From positions 3,505,001 through 3,569,000 of the forward strand of contig JACATO010000591.1 of the NCBI GenBank assembly GCA_018389105.1: a stretch of DNA of 64,000 nt, in the 5' to 3' direction. Of this stretch, positions 1 through 11,700 are shown piece by piece. The stretch's first letter is position 1, and each line of letters starts with the position of its first letter. The stretch comes from Nautilus pompilius. Lineage: Eukaryota; Mollusca; Cephalopoda; Nautilida; Nautilidae. Position numbers and translations under genes: made by a program. Under the pieces are notes generated by a model. That model did not search any database and was not told the origin of the DNA. It saw only the letters and a program-made list of their open reading frames with translations.

Positions 1-1113
1 AGCTTTTTTTTATCAAAGGTTAGCTGAATAAAGTAGGGAAATGTATAATGCTACTTTATAAATAATAAAAACGATATACTTTACTGTATAGTGAACATTA
101 CTTGATACAACACAATACTAGTATACATTGTCTTTGGTTGCTAGTTTGGTTTGTATTAAATCCATAACCTCTAAAATCTGACCTGATCTATGTCACTTTG
201 TAAGTGCATGTACAGTTCAGCAAAATCAGGCTTGATTTCTGCAGAAACAACAAACAAGTTACAGAATTTTCTTACAAACTATGTAATCATATGCAAAGGT
301 GATAATACTTTTCTGGTTTTAAGGAATGCACTTTTTTTAAAAAAAAAACTTTCACTTGAAAAGGTTAAACCACTCTTTCACAAAATTGACTTTAACTTAA
401 GAAATTTTAAAAGGTAGCAAATCTGTATGTTTTAAATACATATAGAATTTGGCAGATCTGTTAATATTAACATGATACAAGGTAAAGTTTTTTTATTACA
501 AAGCGTGTTTTGAATATTCAGCTACATGCACCACTTTGATAAAACTTTGCCAGTGTAAGGAAATGTACCCACCTTCTGTTCTTCCAAGTTTAACCCTGGT
601 GTCCTTATTGGTGCATGAGAAACAGATGTATCCCGGGCACACAAGGTAGGCAGTGGGTAAAGAGGTAGCCCACTGCAGAGTTCTTTGAGCGACGCCATCA
701 CACCTCACAATGACCAATTCACGCAATGAACACCTGATTGCCACAACACAAACAAGTGACCTGAATCCATACAGTTAAGATGACAGACACCATGTGTCAA
801 GCTGATAAGAATGACCATGTGAACTATTTCAGCAGTAATAAACACACTGGTGAATTTTGTGTACAAATGTATTTTGATCATAATAAAGCTAATTAAGCAC
901 CGTTTTGATACTTATGGAGTCTTGTTTGTTGTGGAGTTTAGTAATAAAGTAAAAAAAAACTAACATTCTTTTAATAAAACAAATGATGTGGCATTGCATC
1001 ATTCATCATTATATAATTAGCCTTAGACAAACAAACCAAAATTATTTTGGGATTGTTAATTAGCAGAGTAATGATGACCTGTACAATCTGTATTTTGTTA
1101 AAATTACTTTTTA
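1..1113. other. Intergenic, AT-rich; no gene recognised
   Basis: I see only short chance reading frames here. The stretch from about 490 to 790 is less AT-rich than its surroundings and contains several CpGs. It holds an 82-codon minus-strand frame that I cannot assign; it may be an old repeat. Confidence 0.5.
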
Positions 1114-1199
1114 ACACTTGGGATGTTCAAATAAAACCTGGCTGAAATAGCATCCTTATAATGGTATCTGGCCAGGTTTCATTTGAACATTCCAAGTTG
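1114..1199. repeat. Palindromic MITE, copy 1
   Basis: This is a short hairpin element. The left end, GGGATGTTCAAAT, is answered by ATTTGAACATTCC on the right. The inner arms AAACCTGGC and GCCAGGTTT pair as well, leaving a short centre that contains GCTGAAATAGCAT. A second, diverged copy with the same ends and the same centre lies at 12822-12907, which shows that this is a dispersed repeat and not a chance palindrome. The length and inverted ends fit a non-autonomous Tc1/mariner-type MITE, but no parent element is present in the window. Confidence 0.7.
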
Positions 1200-3409
1200 T
1201 GATTTTTTTTTCAACTCTTTTTCCAATAACTGTTTGCCTGCCTCTGGGTTCAAGTGATTGAAGTCTACATGTATCTCTTGACAGGTTTAACCACTGCTTA
1301 AAACCCCTGCCAACCATACCTACCTAACTACTTGCTTGTCACAGCTGACAATCTGCAAAGGAATTGTAACTATTAATTAAGATATCAACATTCTCCAAGT
1401 GAGACTTCTGTCTGTCTCTGCCAATGGACATGTTTAAAGAGGGCAACTTATACCATCTGTGCAAAGATAGAAATAGTGTCAGGACATCACAATTTTTTCA
1501 TGTCCTGATCAATCACAGGATATGAATGCTACTTAATACATATGGGCTATCCTCATAAATCCTCTACCTGGAACCCATAAATACAGATTCTGTCAGGAAT
1601 AGGATGCAATCCCACAGATCAAGATTGCTGATTTTAGTGTGTTGGGCTGCACTGCAAAAGATTGACCCCACTCATATTCCATTAATGCTATACATTTCCA
1701 GAATAAATGTTCTTTCAGACATGGACATCTATTTATTGTTTTTCTCTACACTTAACAGAAATATTTTATCAAAACTTTGAAGCCAAGTTTCTTCATTTTC
1801 TTTGTCAGGTATGAGCAAGTTAAAAAATTTTTTAAAAAGTTTGTTAGATGTTAAAATTAGTTTTGTATTAGGTAAAATTTCTCTAAGTCTGTAACTTAGT
1901 TTTCTTACTATCAAACAAACCATATATAACAAGACCTTTCTTGTTTAAATGAACACCAAAATTTTGTTGACATTGAATTCTGATCTCTCACAAAACCTAG
2001 AATGTTTTGGTTCTATGTCAAAAGATTTTTCTGGCTAAACAGATTTCAGATTTTCAGAGTTGTAACAAAATTTGATCATGCAGGTTGATAAAACTAAAAT
2101 TGAACTATGACAGACAACTAAGTATGAGCTAACAGACAGCATAAAGTTGGCACATTAATTTTTTTTAAAATCCCTACTATTTCTAGCCAATAGTGTAGTG
2201 CTAAAAAAATCCAAATAGCATCAAGTTTACCATAAATGAAAATGCAAAAACAAATTTCAAAAGATTTAGTTGGTTTCTTTAAACAATAAAAGTTAATGAA
2301 GCATTTAGTGCAGAAATTTTGTATTATACCTTAAATTCACACTTTTGCAACAACACAGTTCCAAGCTGAAAAGTGGAAGAACTGGTGATCATTAGTGGCG
2401 GTTTTGATTTTGAGAATTCTAAGAGCTGAGCTTTTATTTTGCCATAAATTCAGCTGCTCAAACAAAAGTTACTGCTTGGCTTGACAAGAATCAAATTATA
2501 AAACGATCCTCCAAACAAACAGCAAGATTTTTTCATTTTTAAAATTCTTCTTTAGATAGTAAGAAATCAAAGACAATAGTAATTACCTCTCCTCCAACAC
2601 CTTTTTTATGCTTTTGTAAGTTTCATAGAATCAATAATTCTAAACACCCATCCCCTCTTTTAGAACATTTTAACACATGAATATTGCTATCAAAGAATTT
2701 GCTTTAGACTTCATGACCCTTAATCATTGCATTTACAGTTCTTTTCATACTTGCTTTACTGTTTGTCAATGCACCTCCCTATCTGTATACAGTTAACCTG
2801 TTATCAGACCAGATAACTGACTTGTACAGTTATCTGACTTTTCTCACATAAACAAAAATTAGGTTAATTTTAGGCTATCAAACCTTTGTAATTCATGAGA
2901 TGGTCACCAGGAGAGCTATATCCACAGTTAGCATCCTTTCAATAAGCAAAATGTATGGGTTGTAATTTCCCATGGCAGTGATATTTATCAGTGATGATAA
3001 CTGTATTCTTTGCAGTATTGAGTAATAACAGTCTAGAAAGCAATCTGTATTAAGCAAAACTTTAAAAAGCAAGGAGAGGATGGATATGCAGAAACTCATT
3101 TAAAGTCCTTCCAAATTTCAGCATTTTTGATATCAGACTATCTCCAACGCCCATTTGAATCAGATAACAGTTCTACTATACTTACAAAGTGTCCCCAAAT
3201 GTTTATGGGGTATTGCCTAGTTTGGTAATACTTTGGAAAGTGCTCCTTGTTTGGGTATATCATTGTTGCATTGATAGATCCTTGTTTGTATACTTCTACA
3301 ATATTAGATCTTCAACTACAGTAATTCTTTTCTATATTTCATTCAGAATTCTTAAGCAAGCATACTATATTGTGTCTTAGAAGAATTAGAATCAAATGTA
3401 CTGTCAAAA
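1200..3409. other. Intergenic, nothing recognised
   Basis: AT-rich sequence with homopolymer runs and no credible coding region. Around 2789-2845 and 3160-3180 there are TATCAGA/TCAGATAAC-like motifs that might be decayed ends of the adjacent pogo relic, but I could not pair them convincingly. Confidence 0.4.
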
Positions 3410-4495
3410 AATGGATATCTACACAATCAAATTCAAACTAGATGCTGCAAACTATGTGAAGTACGCAACAATTAGGTGGTAAGGAAATATGGTATGGAAC
3501 CTGCCCAAGTTAAGAAAACAGACAGCTCCTGGAAGTGGTCAAAACCTGATAAATGTTGAAAAAAATAAACAAATTTTTGACTGGTTTTCCAAACATCTTG
3601 AAACTTGAGGCTTCGAAAATTTGTATCTCTACTAGCTCCAAATTTCTGCACAACTGCCAACTGATGGGTGGTTTCAAAATACATGAAGTGTCTCATGCCA
3701 TCTCCAAAAGAGAGAAATTAACTGTTGCACAAAAACTAACTCAACAGCAAGAGGAAAAGGTAAATATATTCCATCATTAGAATGCAAGAACTCTGCAAGT
3801 ACTTCATTACCAATATTGGAAACATTGATGAGTCAGCTGTCTACTTCATACTATGCAATGCAACTGCATCACTTCAAGAAGAAAATAGTCTAAATCAAAA
3901 CAAATGGGCATGAAGAGAGTTGGACAGTCATGCTTGGCATAATAGCTGATGGCTATACTACTACTCATTAGTTTTGAAAAAAGAAATGAGAACTATTTGA
4001 TCAACTGATTCCTGCAGAATTTTAAATCAAATGATTGGTTAAATGAAGACTGTTCTCTACCAGCTATGAAACATGGGATTGTTTATTTGGAACTCATTTA
4101 AAGCATGCAGGACTGAGGCAGTCTCAGAAACAGTAAGCAAGCATATGCAAGGTGGCTGCAACTCAGATGATGCAACGATTCCAGGTTTCCTTACCATGAT
4201 ACAACCATCTGATGTATCCTGGAATTGTCTATTCGAGCAAAACATTTTAAAAAATGGGATGATTGGATAGTAAATGGAAAGAAAAAGAGCTAGAATTCTT
4301 TCTCCCGAAGCGATCAAGAACAGCTTTAAGAATCATATGCAGTGCTCTAGAGAGCACAGATGACATTGCAAGGAACATGGAATCTGATTCAGACAATGAT
4401 GTGGAGATTCCAGGATTTACATTGCAAGATTATGAAGTGCCAAGCACATTGCAAAATGTTACTAGACCAGACATCAAGAATGAAGAGTAAAACAG
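3410..4495 (+). pseudogene. Decayed pogo/Tigger-type transposase
   Basis: Pieces of a pogo-superfamily (Tigger-like) transposase lie in the family order, spread over all three plus frames and broken by stops and frameshifts. A central piece at 3660-3778 reads SKREKLTVAQKLTQQQEEK, like the end of the family's DNA-binding region. Near 3818 comes NIDESAVYF, the place of the first catalytic Asp. Near 3930 there is TVMLGIIADG. At 4193-4240 MIQPSDVSWN resembles the segment holding the last catalytic Asp. The C-terminal tail near 4281-4335 reads ARILSPEA and NSFKNH. The longest open piece is about 75 codons, so the copy is dead and old. I could not define its terminal repeats. Confidence 0.75.
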
Positions 4496-5347
4496 TGCCA
4501 TCACTAAGTATTCAATAATATCAGTGACTCAGTACAGCTAGATCATAATAAAACTCTGCTAAATCAAATGTAGTTGATTTATCTATCAGCATTTTATTTC
4601 ACCAACCACCAATCATTGTTAAAAAGTACGTTACAATGAAATAGTACTCTGAGAGCCAGTTTTCATTTTAGAAGTCAACTGCAAATATGAGTGAGAACAA
4701 CAGAAATATTTGTTATCTGAAAACAAATTACTTTGAAATTCATTAAGTCTCATTCATCAAAAGGACCATCTCATAAACTACTTTAAAATTCAAATGAAGA
4801 AATGTAAAGTTCATCATGATGATGGTTATTTATTGTATTGAATATTTTAAATTCAAACAAATTCCTTCATGATCAGACAAATATTTAACAGTGGATATTT
4901 TAAAAAAAAGAATTAAAAAGTGGAAATAAATTTGTTTATGATAATTTGACAATATAGTATTTAAATGAATCCAGATACATGCATGTTTTATACAGTATAT
5001 TAGTTTATAACTCATCATTGTGTTAGCATATAGTCAGCAACTATCCTTTGTAGAACTTCTACAAACTGAGATGATTATATATTCATGATTTGCAGTACTT
5101 TGTAACTGTCAGAATATTTTATTTACAGCTATAACAAAATTTGAGAGAAATTATGTCACAATGAAACATCACATACAACCAACCATTTACGTTTCCATAT
5201 AGCTCTCCATCTCCTAAATAGCAATGAAGATGATACCATTTAGCATACAAACTATTCAATTTTACAAAACCCAGAATGGTTCTCACCCACTAATAATCTT
5301 ACTAAAATCTAATATCACATGTGCTTAATGACTAAAGCATTTTCTGG
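4496..5347 (-). other. CHCHD4 3' UTR and intergenic sequence
   Basis: The CHCHD4 3' untranslated region must run leftward from 5347. Two minus-strand AATAAA signals are present, at 5123-5118 and at 4833-4828. They would give 3' UTRs of roughly 0.25 or 0.55 kb. No other gene is visible. Confidence 0.5.
5118..5123 (-). terminator. Candidate polyadenylation signal of CHCHD4
   Basis: An AATAAA hexamer on the minus strand lies about 225 nt after the CHCHD4 stop codon. It is the first such hexamer after the stop. In AT-rich DNA the motif is common, so the choice is tentative. Confidence 0.35.
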
Positions 5348-5700
5348 TCAAGAGTTTTTGTCAGTAATTCCTTTTGAAGTAGCTTCCTTTTCTATTGAAC
5401 CTGTTGTCCCCAGAGCATCTTTCTTTTCTGTGTTCACTTCCTCCAAATCTTCAGACAAATCTGGATTAAGTCCTGCAGCAACTTCTTCATTGTCTTCCTT
5501 TGCTGGATAGAGATCTGGGAAATTTGTCATGCAGTCCTGCATGCCTTTGAACTGTTCATAACAATCTGAACCCTTTGGTTCTGTCTTGCTATAGTGGAAA
5601 CAGGAGAATGCATCCCTGAATGGTACACCACATGGTCCAGATGCTAAACCACCAAGACACGGACAGTTCCAATTGATCTGACCATCAGAAAGAATAAGAC
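5348..5700 (-). CDS. CHCHD4: CHCHD4 coding exon 3 (CPC and twin CX9C)
   Basis: A 353-bp terminal exon after a CTTTCCAG acceptor. It encodes [15 protein letters not shown], both CX9C helices and the acidic tail, up to the stop. All functional cysteines except Cys4 are in this exon. Confidence 0.95.
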
Positions 5701-8700
5701 CTGGAAAGCAAAGTTTATTATTTACATTCACTTATGTCTATGTACTAAATGATATTACTGTTTGAACTACTCACAGACACTGGACAATAAAAACAACAAA
5801 AAACAAAAAATAAAAACCAATCATATTATCATGCAGCAAGTAGATAAAAAGAAAAGTTCAAATTTTTAGACTAATAACATTTTTTCATACAACTTATACA
5901 AACAAAAGACAAATATCAGACAAGTATCTAGCAATCAAGAAATATTCATCTTCCACTCAATTTGAAATGTAATATCATGTATCATGAGGTGGAAAACCAC
6001 ATCCAATGACTAAAACAGGCTTTGCTGTACTGAAACAATCAGTAAATGAAATTCAGTAGAATCCAGATAAGGTCTATTTATTCAGTCTAAACTGTAATCT
6101 ACACTAGGATTGACGGCAAAAAATAAATATATAATTCATATTAGCCATCTGCAGAAATTTTTTTAAAAAAAGAAAGATAATTCAAGATTAATAAATCGAT
6201 TCATCTTTTCTACCTAAAATTCAACTTGTAACCTAATTTTTCATATACGAGGTGTAGTCAAAAAGTATCCGACTTTGAATTTGTTTGAACAAAATAATAA
6301 TGCGTGAGCAAAATCTGCATGGGTATTAGGTGGCTGCGTCTTTCCTGAGCATGCACAAAAATTTTCATGTCTGTAGGCTGCGGCAGTCGCCCACAGTGAT
6401 GCATTGAGTACAGACGTGAAGAGTGTGCTGTGCGATTTTTCTTTTTGAGTCAAGATGACCGAGTGCATTGAGCAAAGATACTGTATCAAATTCTGCCAAA
6501 AACTTGGTGATACGCAAGCCCAGACTATCGAGAAGATTCAGAAGGCCTTTGGAGATGATGCTATGGGAAAAACACAAATAAAGGAGTGGTACAACCAGTT
6601 CAAAGATGGCTGCACCTCAGTGGACAGTGAGCCACGTTGTGGCAGACCACTGACTAGCAGAAACGACGAAATGATTGCAAAGGTTCGAGGAATAGTCTAT
6701 GAAGACCGTCGTGTGACTATTGAGGAGATTGTTGCTGAAGTTGGAATCAGCCATGAGCCAGTTCAGTCAATTATAACAGAAGATTTGTGCATGAGGAGGG
6801 TGTCGGCCAAATTCGTACCAAAGTTGCTGTCTGACCAGCAGAAAGAAAACAGAAAGGAAATCTCCCAGGACATGCTGGAGTGTGCTAGCCAAGATCAAAA
6901 CTTCATGAACACTATCATCACTGGCGATGAGACATGGGTGTACGGCTATGATCCTGAAAAAAAATTGCAATCATCCCAATGGAAGCACCCATCCTCGCCA
7001 AGACCAAAGAAAGCAAGAGTAAACTGATGATGACCTGTTTTTTTTGACTACAGAGGTATTGTGCACCATGAATATGCACCACAAGGTTAGAAAATTAACA
7101 AAGAATACTACCTGGGGGTTCTTCGTCGCCTTCGTGAAGCTGTGCAGTGAAAACGACCCGACCTGTGGGCAGCAAAGAACTGGTAACTCCACCATGACAA
7201 CGCACCTGCTCATGTTGTCCAAGCATTTCTCGCCAAGCATAACACACCACTTGTTCGTCAGGCTTCCTACTCCCCAGACTTGGCTCCGTGTGACTTTTGG
7301 CTATTCCCAAAGCTCAAAAAACACTCAAAGGGAGAAGATTTGAGTCAACAGAGGACATTAAGCAAAATTCGACGGCACAGCTCTACAGCATCCCAAAAAG
7401 TGATTTCCAGAAATGTTTCCAGCAGTGGCAGAAACGCTGGCAGAAGTGTGTAGACTCCCAAGGCAAATACTTTGAAGGAAACTAAATCAAAATGATGAGT
7501 TTTTTAATATTACTTGTTTTTTTGGCCAAAGGTCGGATACTTTTTGACTACACCTCGTACATATATATTAGGCCATCACAAAAGTTTTATCGCTTTTTAT
7601 ATTATGTTAATTTGGAGTTCATTTTTTGCATGCTTGTGAAGGTGTATGTCGATAAGTTATATATTGTTTTGTTGCATGTACTTTGGAATACATTATGCAA
7701 AACCTACCTTTTTACAAATCATAAAATGGAGATTTGTTTCAGGGTTCTGAGAGAAGAATGGATAAAAAAGATTTTCATGCTATAGTGCTTCACAAGTTCA
7801 AACTAGGCCACAAAACGAGCGAGGCAACTCATAACATTGAGCAAACATGGGGCAAGGACACAGCAAATGAGTGCACAGTACAACGATGGTTTGCAAAGTT
7901 TCGATCAGGAGATGAGAGCTTCAAAGGTAAGAAACATAGTGGATATCTTTCCAGCTGTGGTGAAGACTGTCTTAAAGCCTCAAATGAAGCCGATCCAAAA
8001 AAATCAGTGCAAGAAATTGCTGGAGAGCTTGATGAGTACTGCAACTGTTTCCCAGCATCTTGACACAATTGGCAGGGTGAAAAAGATGGACAAGTGGGTG
8101 CTTCGTGAGTCAAATGAACAACAACAAAATTGTCAATTGGAGATCTACTCTTCGCTTGTCATAAGAAACAAAAATGACCCATTTCTTGACTGAATCATTG
8201 AGCCATGAAAAATGGATCCTTCATGACAATCACAAATGATCAGCACAGTGCATCGACAGAGACAAGGTATCTAACCATGTTCCAAAACCCAGCCTCCACT
8301 CAAAGAAGGTTATGGTCACTGTCTGGTGGACTGTAACTGGTGTCATCCACTACAATTTTTTGCAACCTGGCGAAACCATCACAACTGAAAGGTTCTGTCA
8401 CGAATTAAACATTATGCATCAGAAACTCTACCAATGACAGCCAGCATTGGTGAATCGAAAAGGTCCAATCCTGCTCCACAACAATGCTCATCCTCCTCAT
8501 GTTGCAAAACTGACTCTTCAGAAACTGAACATGTTGGGGTATGCAGTTCTCCCTCACCCAGCCTATTGACCAGACTTTTCTCCCACAGACTACCAACTTT
8601 TAAAACACCTCAGCAGCTTCCTCCATATAAAATCCTTCTCAACCAAGCAGCAATTGAAACTGCCTTCCAACAGTTTATCAACTCCAGAAATCCAGATTTT

Positions 8701-11700
8701 TTTAAAAATGGTATAAATGTGCTTGTAACTTGGCAGAAATGTATTGATTGCAATGAAATTTACTCTAATTAATAAACTCCATGTTCAGCAATGATATGAA
8801 GTCTCGTTGTGCATTTAAAAAATCGACAAAACTTTTGTAATAACCTAATATATATATATACACATTTTTTTAGTTAAATTATAGGGAATACACAATTATA
8901 TAAAATTTCTAAATGATGCTTGTACTCAACCAGCTGTAAAAGTCATTTTGATATTTATTCAGTTAAATATTTTAGCTCTACCTGATTTACATGTAACAAA
9001 AAAATTCTAGTCAGGAAATGATTTCAATTCAAAATTATTAAAGATAGCAAGAAATAGCACATAAACAGACTTATAAAATCCCACACAAATGGTTTTTATA
9101 ATTAATCCTGTTCTGAGTTGAAATGGTGGTCATATGCTAAGCTACACAGCTAAAAATGTAGTCATTAAATAACAAAAAATTTTAAATGCACAAAGAAGAA
9201 AAGCTATTAAAAATGTCCAACTGGTAAATATTCACTTCATCTACTCCATTCAGAGTGTTCTTCTTTAAAACAAATGAGTCTTGTATAGGAATGCCAGATG
9301 TTCAATTTCAAAATACACATCACTTGGGGAGAAGATTTTAAAAAAATTTGGTGGCTTTTATTTGAATTAATAATAACATTTAACATTGAAATGAAAATTT
9401 AAAAAAAAAAATAACTAAACACTTTGTTAATTATTAAAATTATATTTGTATGAGGCTTTTGTGTGTCTCTGCAACTGTTTTGAAGTGCATACTGGTAAAA
9501 CTCACTGCACAACATTTTAATGTTTACCAAACACTCCACAATTGATTCTATGGTAGGTATCTCCAGTTAAATGCTCACTTTGCTTCAATGGATGGCCAAT
9601 GAGAAAATGAATTTGACATGTGCATTGTGCGCAGGAATGCTGAAAATAAATTGGCAGATGAGTAGTAATTCAGAGAAATGCTTCTGGTATTCAATTCACT
9701 GAAGAATACCTGACCACTTCTCATAGCATAGCTTCTTATTCCAGCTTTCAGCATTAGATAAAGCTCCTGTTCTGTAATTTTCTTCAGAATGATCCACTGA
9801 ATGAACAACATATTATCATTCACTTCTATTCTTCTCTCCTTTAGACAGGTGCAGGTTTCTTCAAGTTGTTCCCAGGTTGGAACTATGGTAAGCAACATCC
9901 GTTTCATGAGATAATCATAACATCTTTCTTTCACACATTCAGCAATCTCCTGTAAAATCAACAATATTTCAATGACATTTTTTCTTTTTCCCTTGATTTG
10001 TAGGATCTTCCTGTTGAAAACACTCATTAGCTGTGAACCAGGTATCGATATGATTCACTCAATGGATCATTAAAAAAAGTTTCCAGGATTTTAGGAGCCT
10101 TTTTTTCTGAAATAAAATTATTTCAGTGCATCATAAAGTTTAAGAATCCTTTCCATTGCATTGGCTAATGAAATCCAGTGTGTTTTTGAATGAGAGAGAA
10201 TTGCCTGATATTTTACGCCAACAAACTAAAAAAAAAACCTTAAGATGTTCATTTTTCACAGTGCAGATAGTGAAGTGTGAAAAGTTTTACAACAATCAAA
10301 TCAATATCATTAAAGAGCATATCAGATGCAGATTGCATTGTGTTGTACAGCATGTGTGCTGGGCACCTAACTCCCTCCAAGCATTCATTCATAATTGTTT
10401 TAAGTTTTGTGAACACATTGTTCGTACCCTGTCAAAGACATCCATTAAAATTAGTATTTGTGTTATCTCCACAGTAAGCAACACACTTTGTCACATCAAC
10501 ACCTACATTTTGCAGTTTCTTTACAATATTCTGCAATAATTTCAAATTTTTCATTTGGCAAGGAACATATTCACAACAGTTAGACATGCATTTCTTTTAT
10601 GCAGGTAAAAATACTACACTGCTAATGGGAGCATTTTTTTTCCACGTTGTGGTTGCTTGCATCAGTAGATACATAATACTGTGAGTCAATTATTTCTTTG
10701 AAAACTTTCTTAACAGTGTGTGGGGTTGATACATTTTTAATAATGGCTTTTGACTTAGTTCTAACACAAGAATACTTGCTAGCAATCTTAGAATCAGAAA
10801 AGACAGCTGGACACAGTTTACTCATGCAATCAGTAGAATTGAAGGAGTGATGATATTTGATGGTGTGAAAAGCCACATTTACTTCAACTGTAATAACTTT
10901 CATTTCTTCATTGGAATTCTTTTTTAAAATAACTGTCAACAATTTTTGAACATTTTCCCACAGAGTCCAATGATGCATTTAATTTATGCTTGCAGGTAGC
11001 AATGTGCTATAAAATGTCCAACTTACTTCTGTGAGCAATACTAAAGAAAGCATCTGCATAGCTTACATTCATTGTCGTAATTCTGTTTCTCTTAATAAAA
11101 TTTCATTGTTTAGCATAATCATCTCTAAATGTACAATTGTGTCTCGACATAATAAGTAAAAGGGTGAACAGTATTTCAGCACAAAACTAAGCAACATAAT
11201 CACACTCTGACACTTCTTAGTAGTCAATGACTGTAGATGTAGGCCACAAAGCTGCAGAATACTGCTCTTCTCTCTGACCCCTAGTGATAAATGCAAGCAT
11301 TGTTTTTTTCAAGTCAACATATTAGTGCCACTAAATTACGGGACAATTATGAGCCCCAAAAAATATTTATGGGAGAAGGCAATATAAGGAACAGTACCAT
11401 ATATGAGACACCTGGCAACCTTAACCATGCACCACACAAGCAGAAATTAAAGGAAAATTTCACCTGGTTCTTCATCTTCATCTTCAGTTAGTGTTATCAG
11501 AGCAGAACTGGGCTTCTCCAGGTCCTCTTTGGTCATGAAAATGATCTGGTCTTTACCTGGAAACATGAAAATGTTCATTGTTTAATGTTACTTGGTGTAG
11601 CAAATAATATAAATACCAAAAACTTCCCAAACCCAGAAAAGGGTAGGTTTGACATGGAGTTAAAAGACCAAGCTACAGAAATGGGAAGAGAATAAAACTG

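Larger units (their letters stand above)
5701..11463 (-). other. CHCHD4 intron 2 with transposon cluster
   Basis: This 5.8-kb intron is largely transposon debris: two mariners at 6248-8845 and a hAT relic at 9575-10980. The remaining parts (5.7-6.25, 8.85-9.57 and 10.98-11.46 kb) are AT-rich and I see nothing else in them. Confidence 0.7.
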
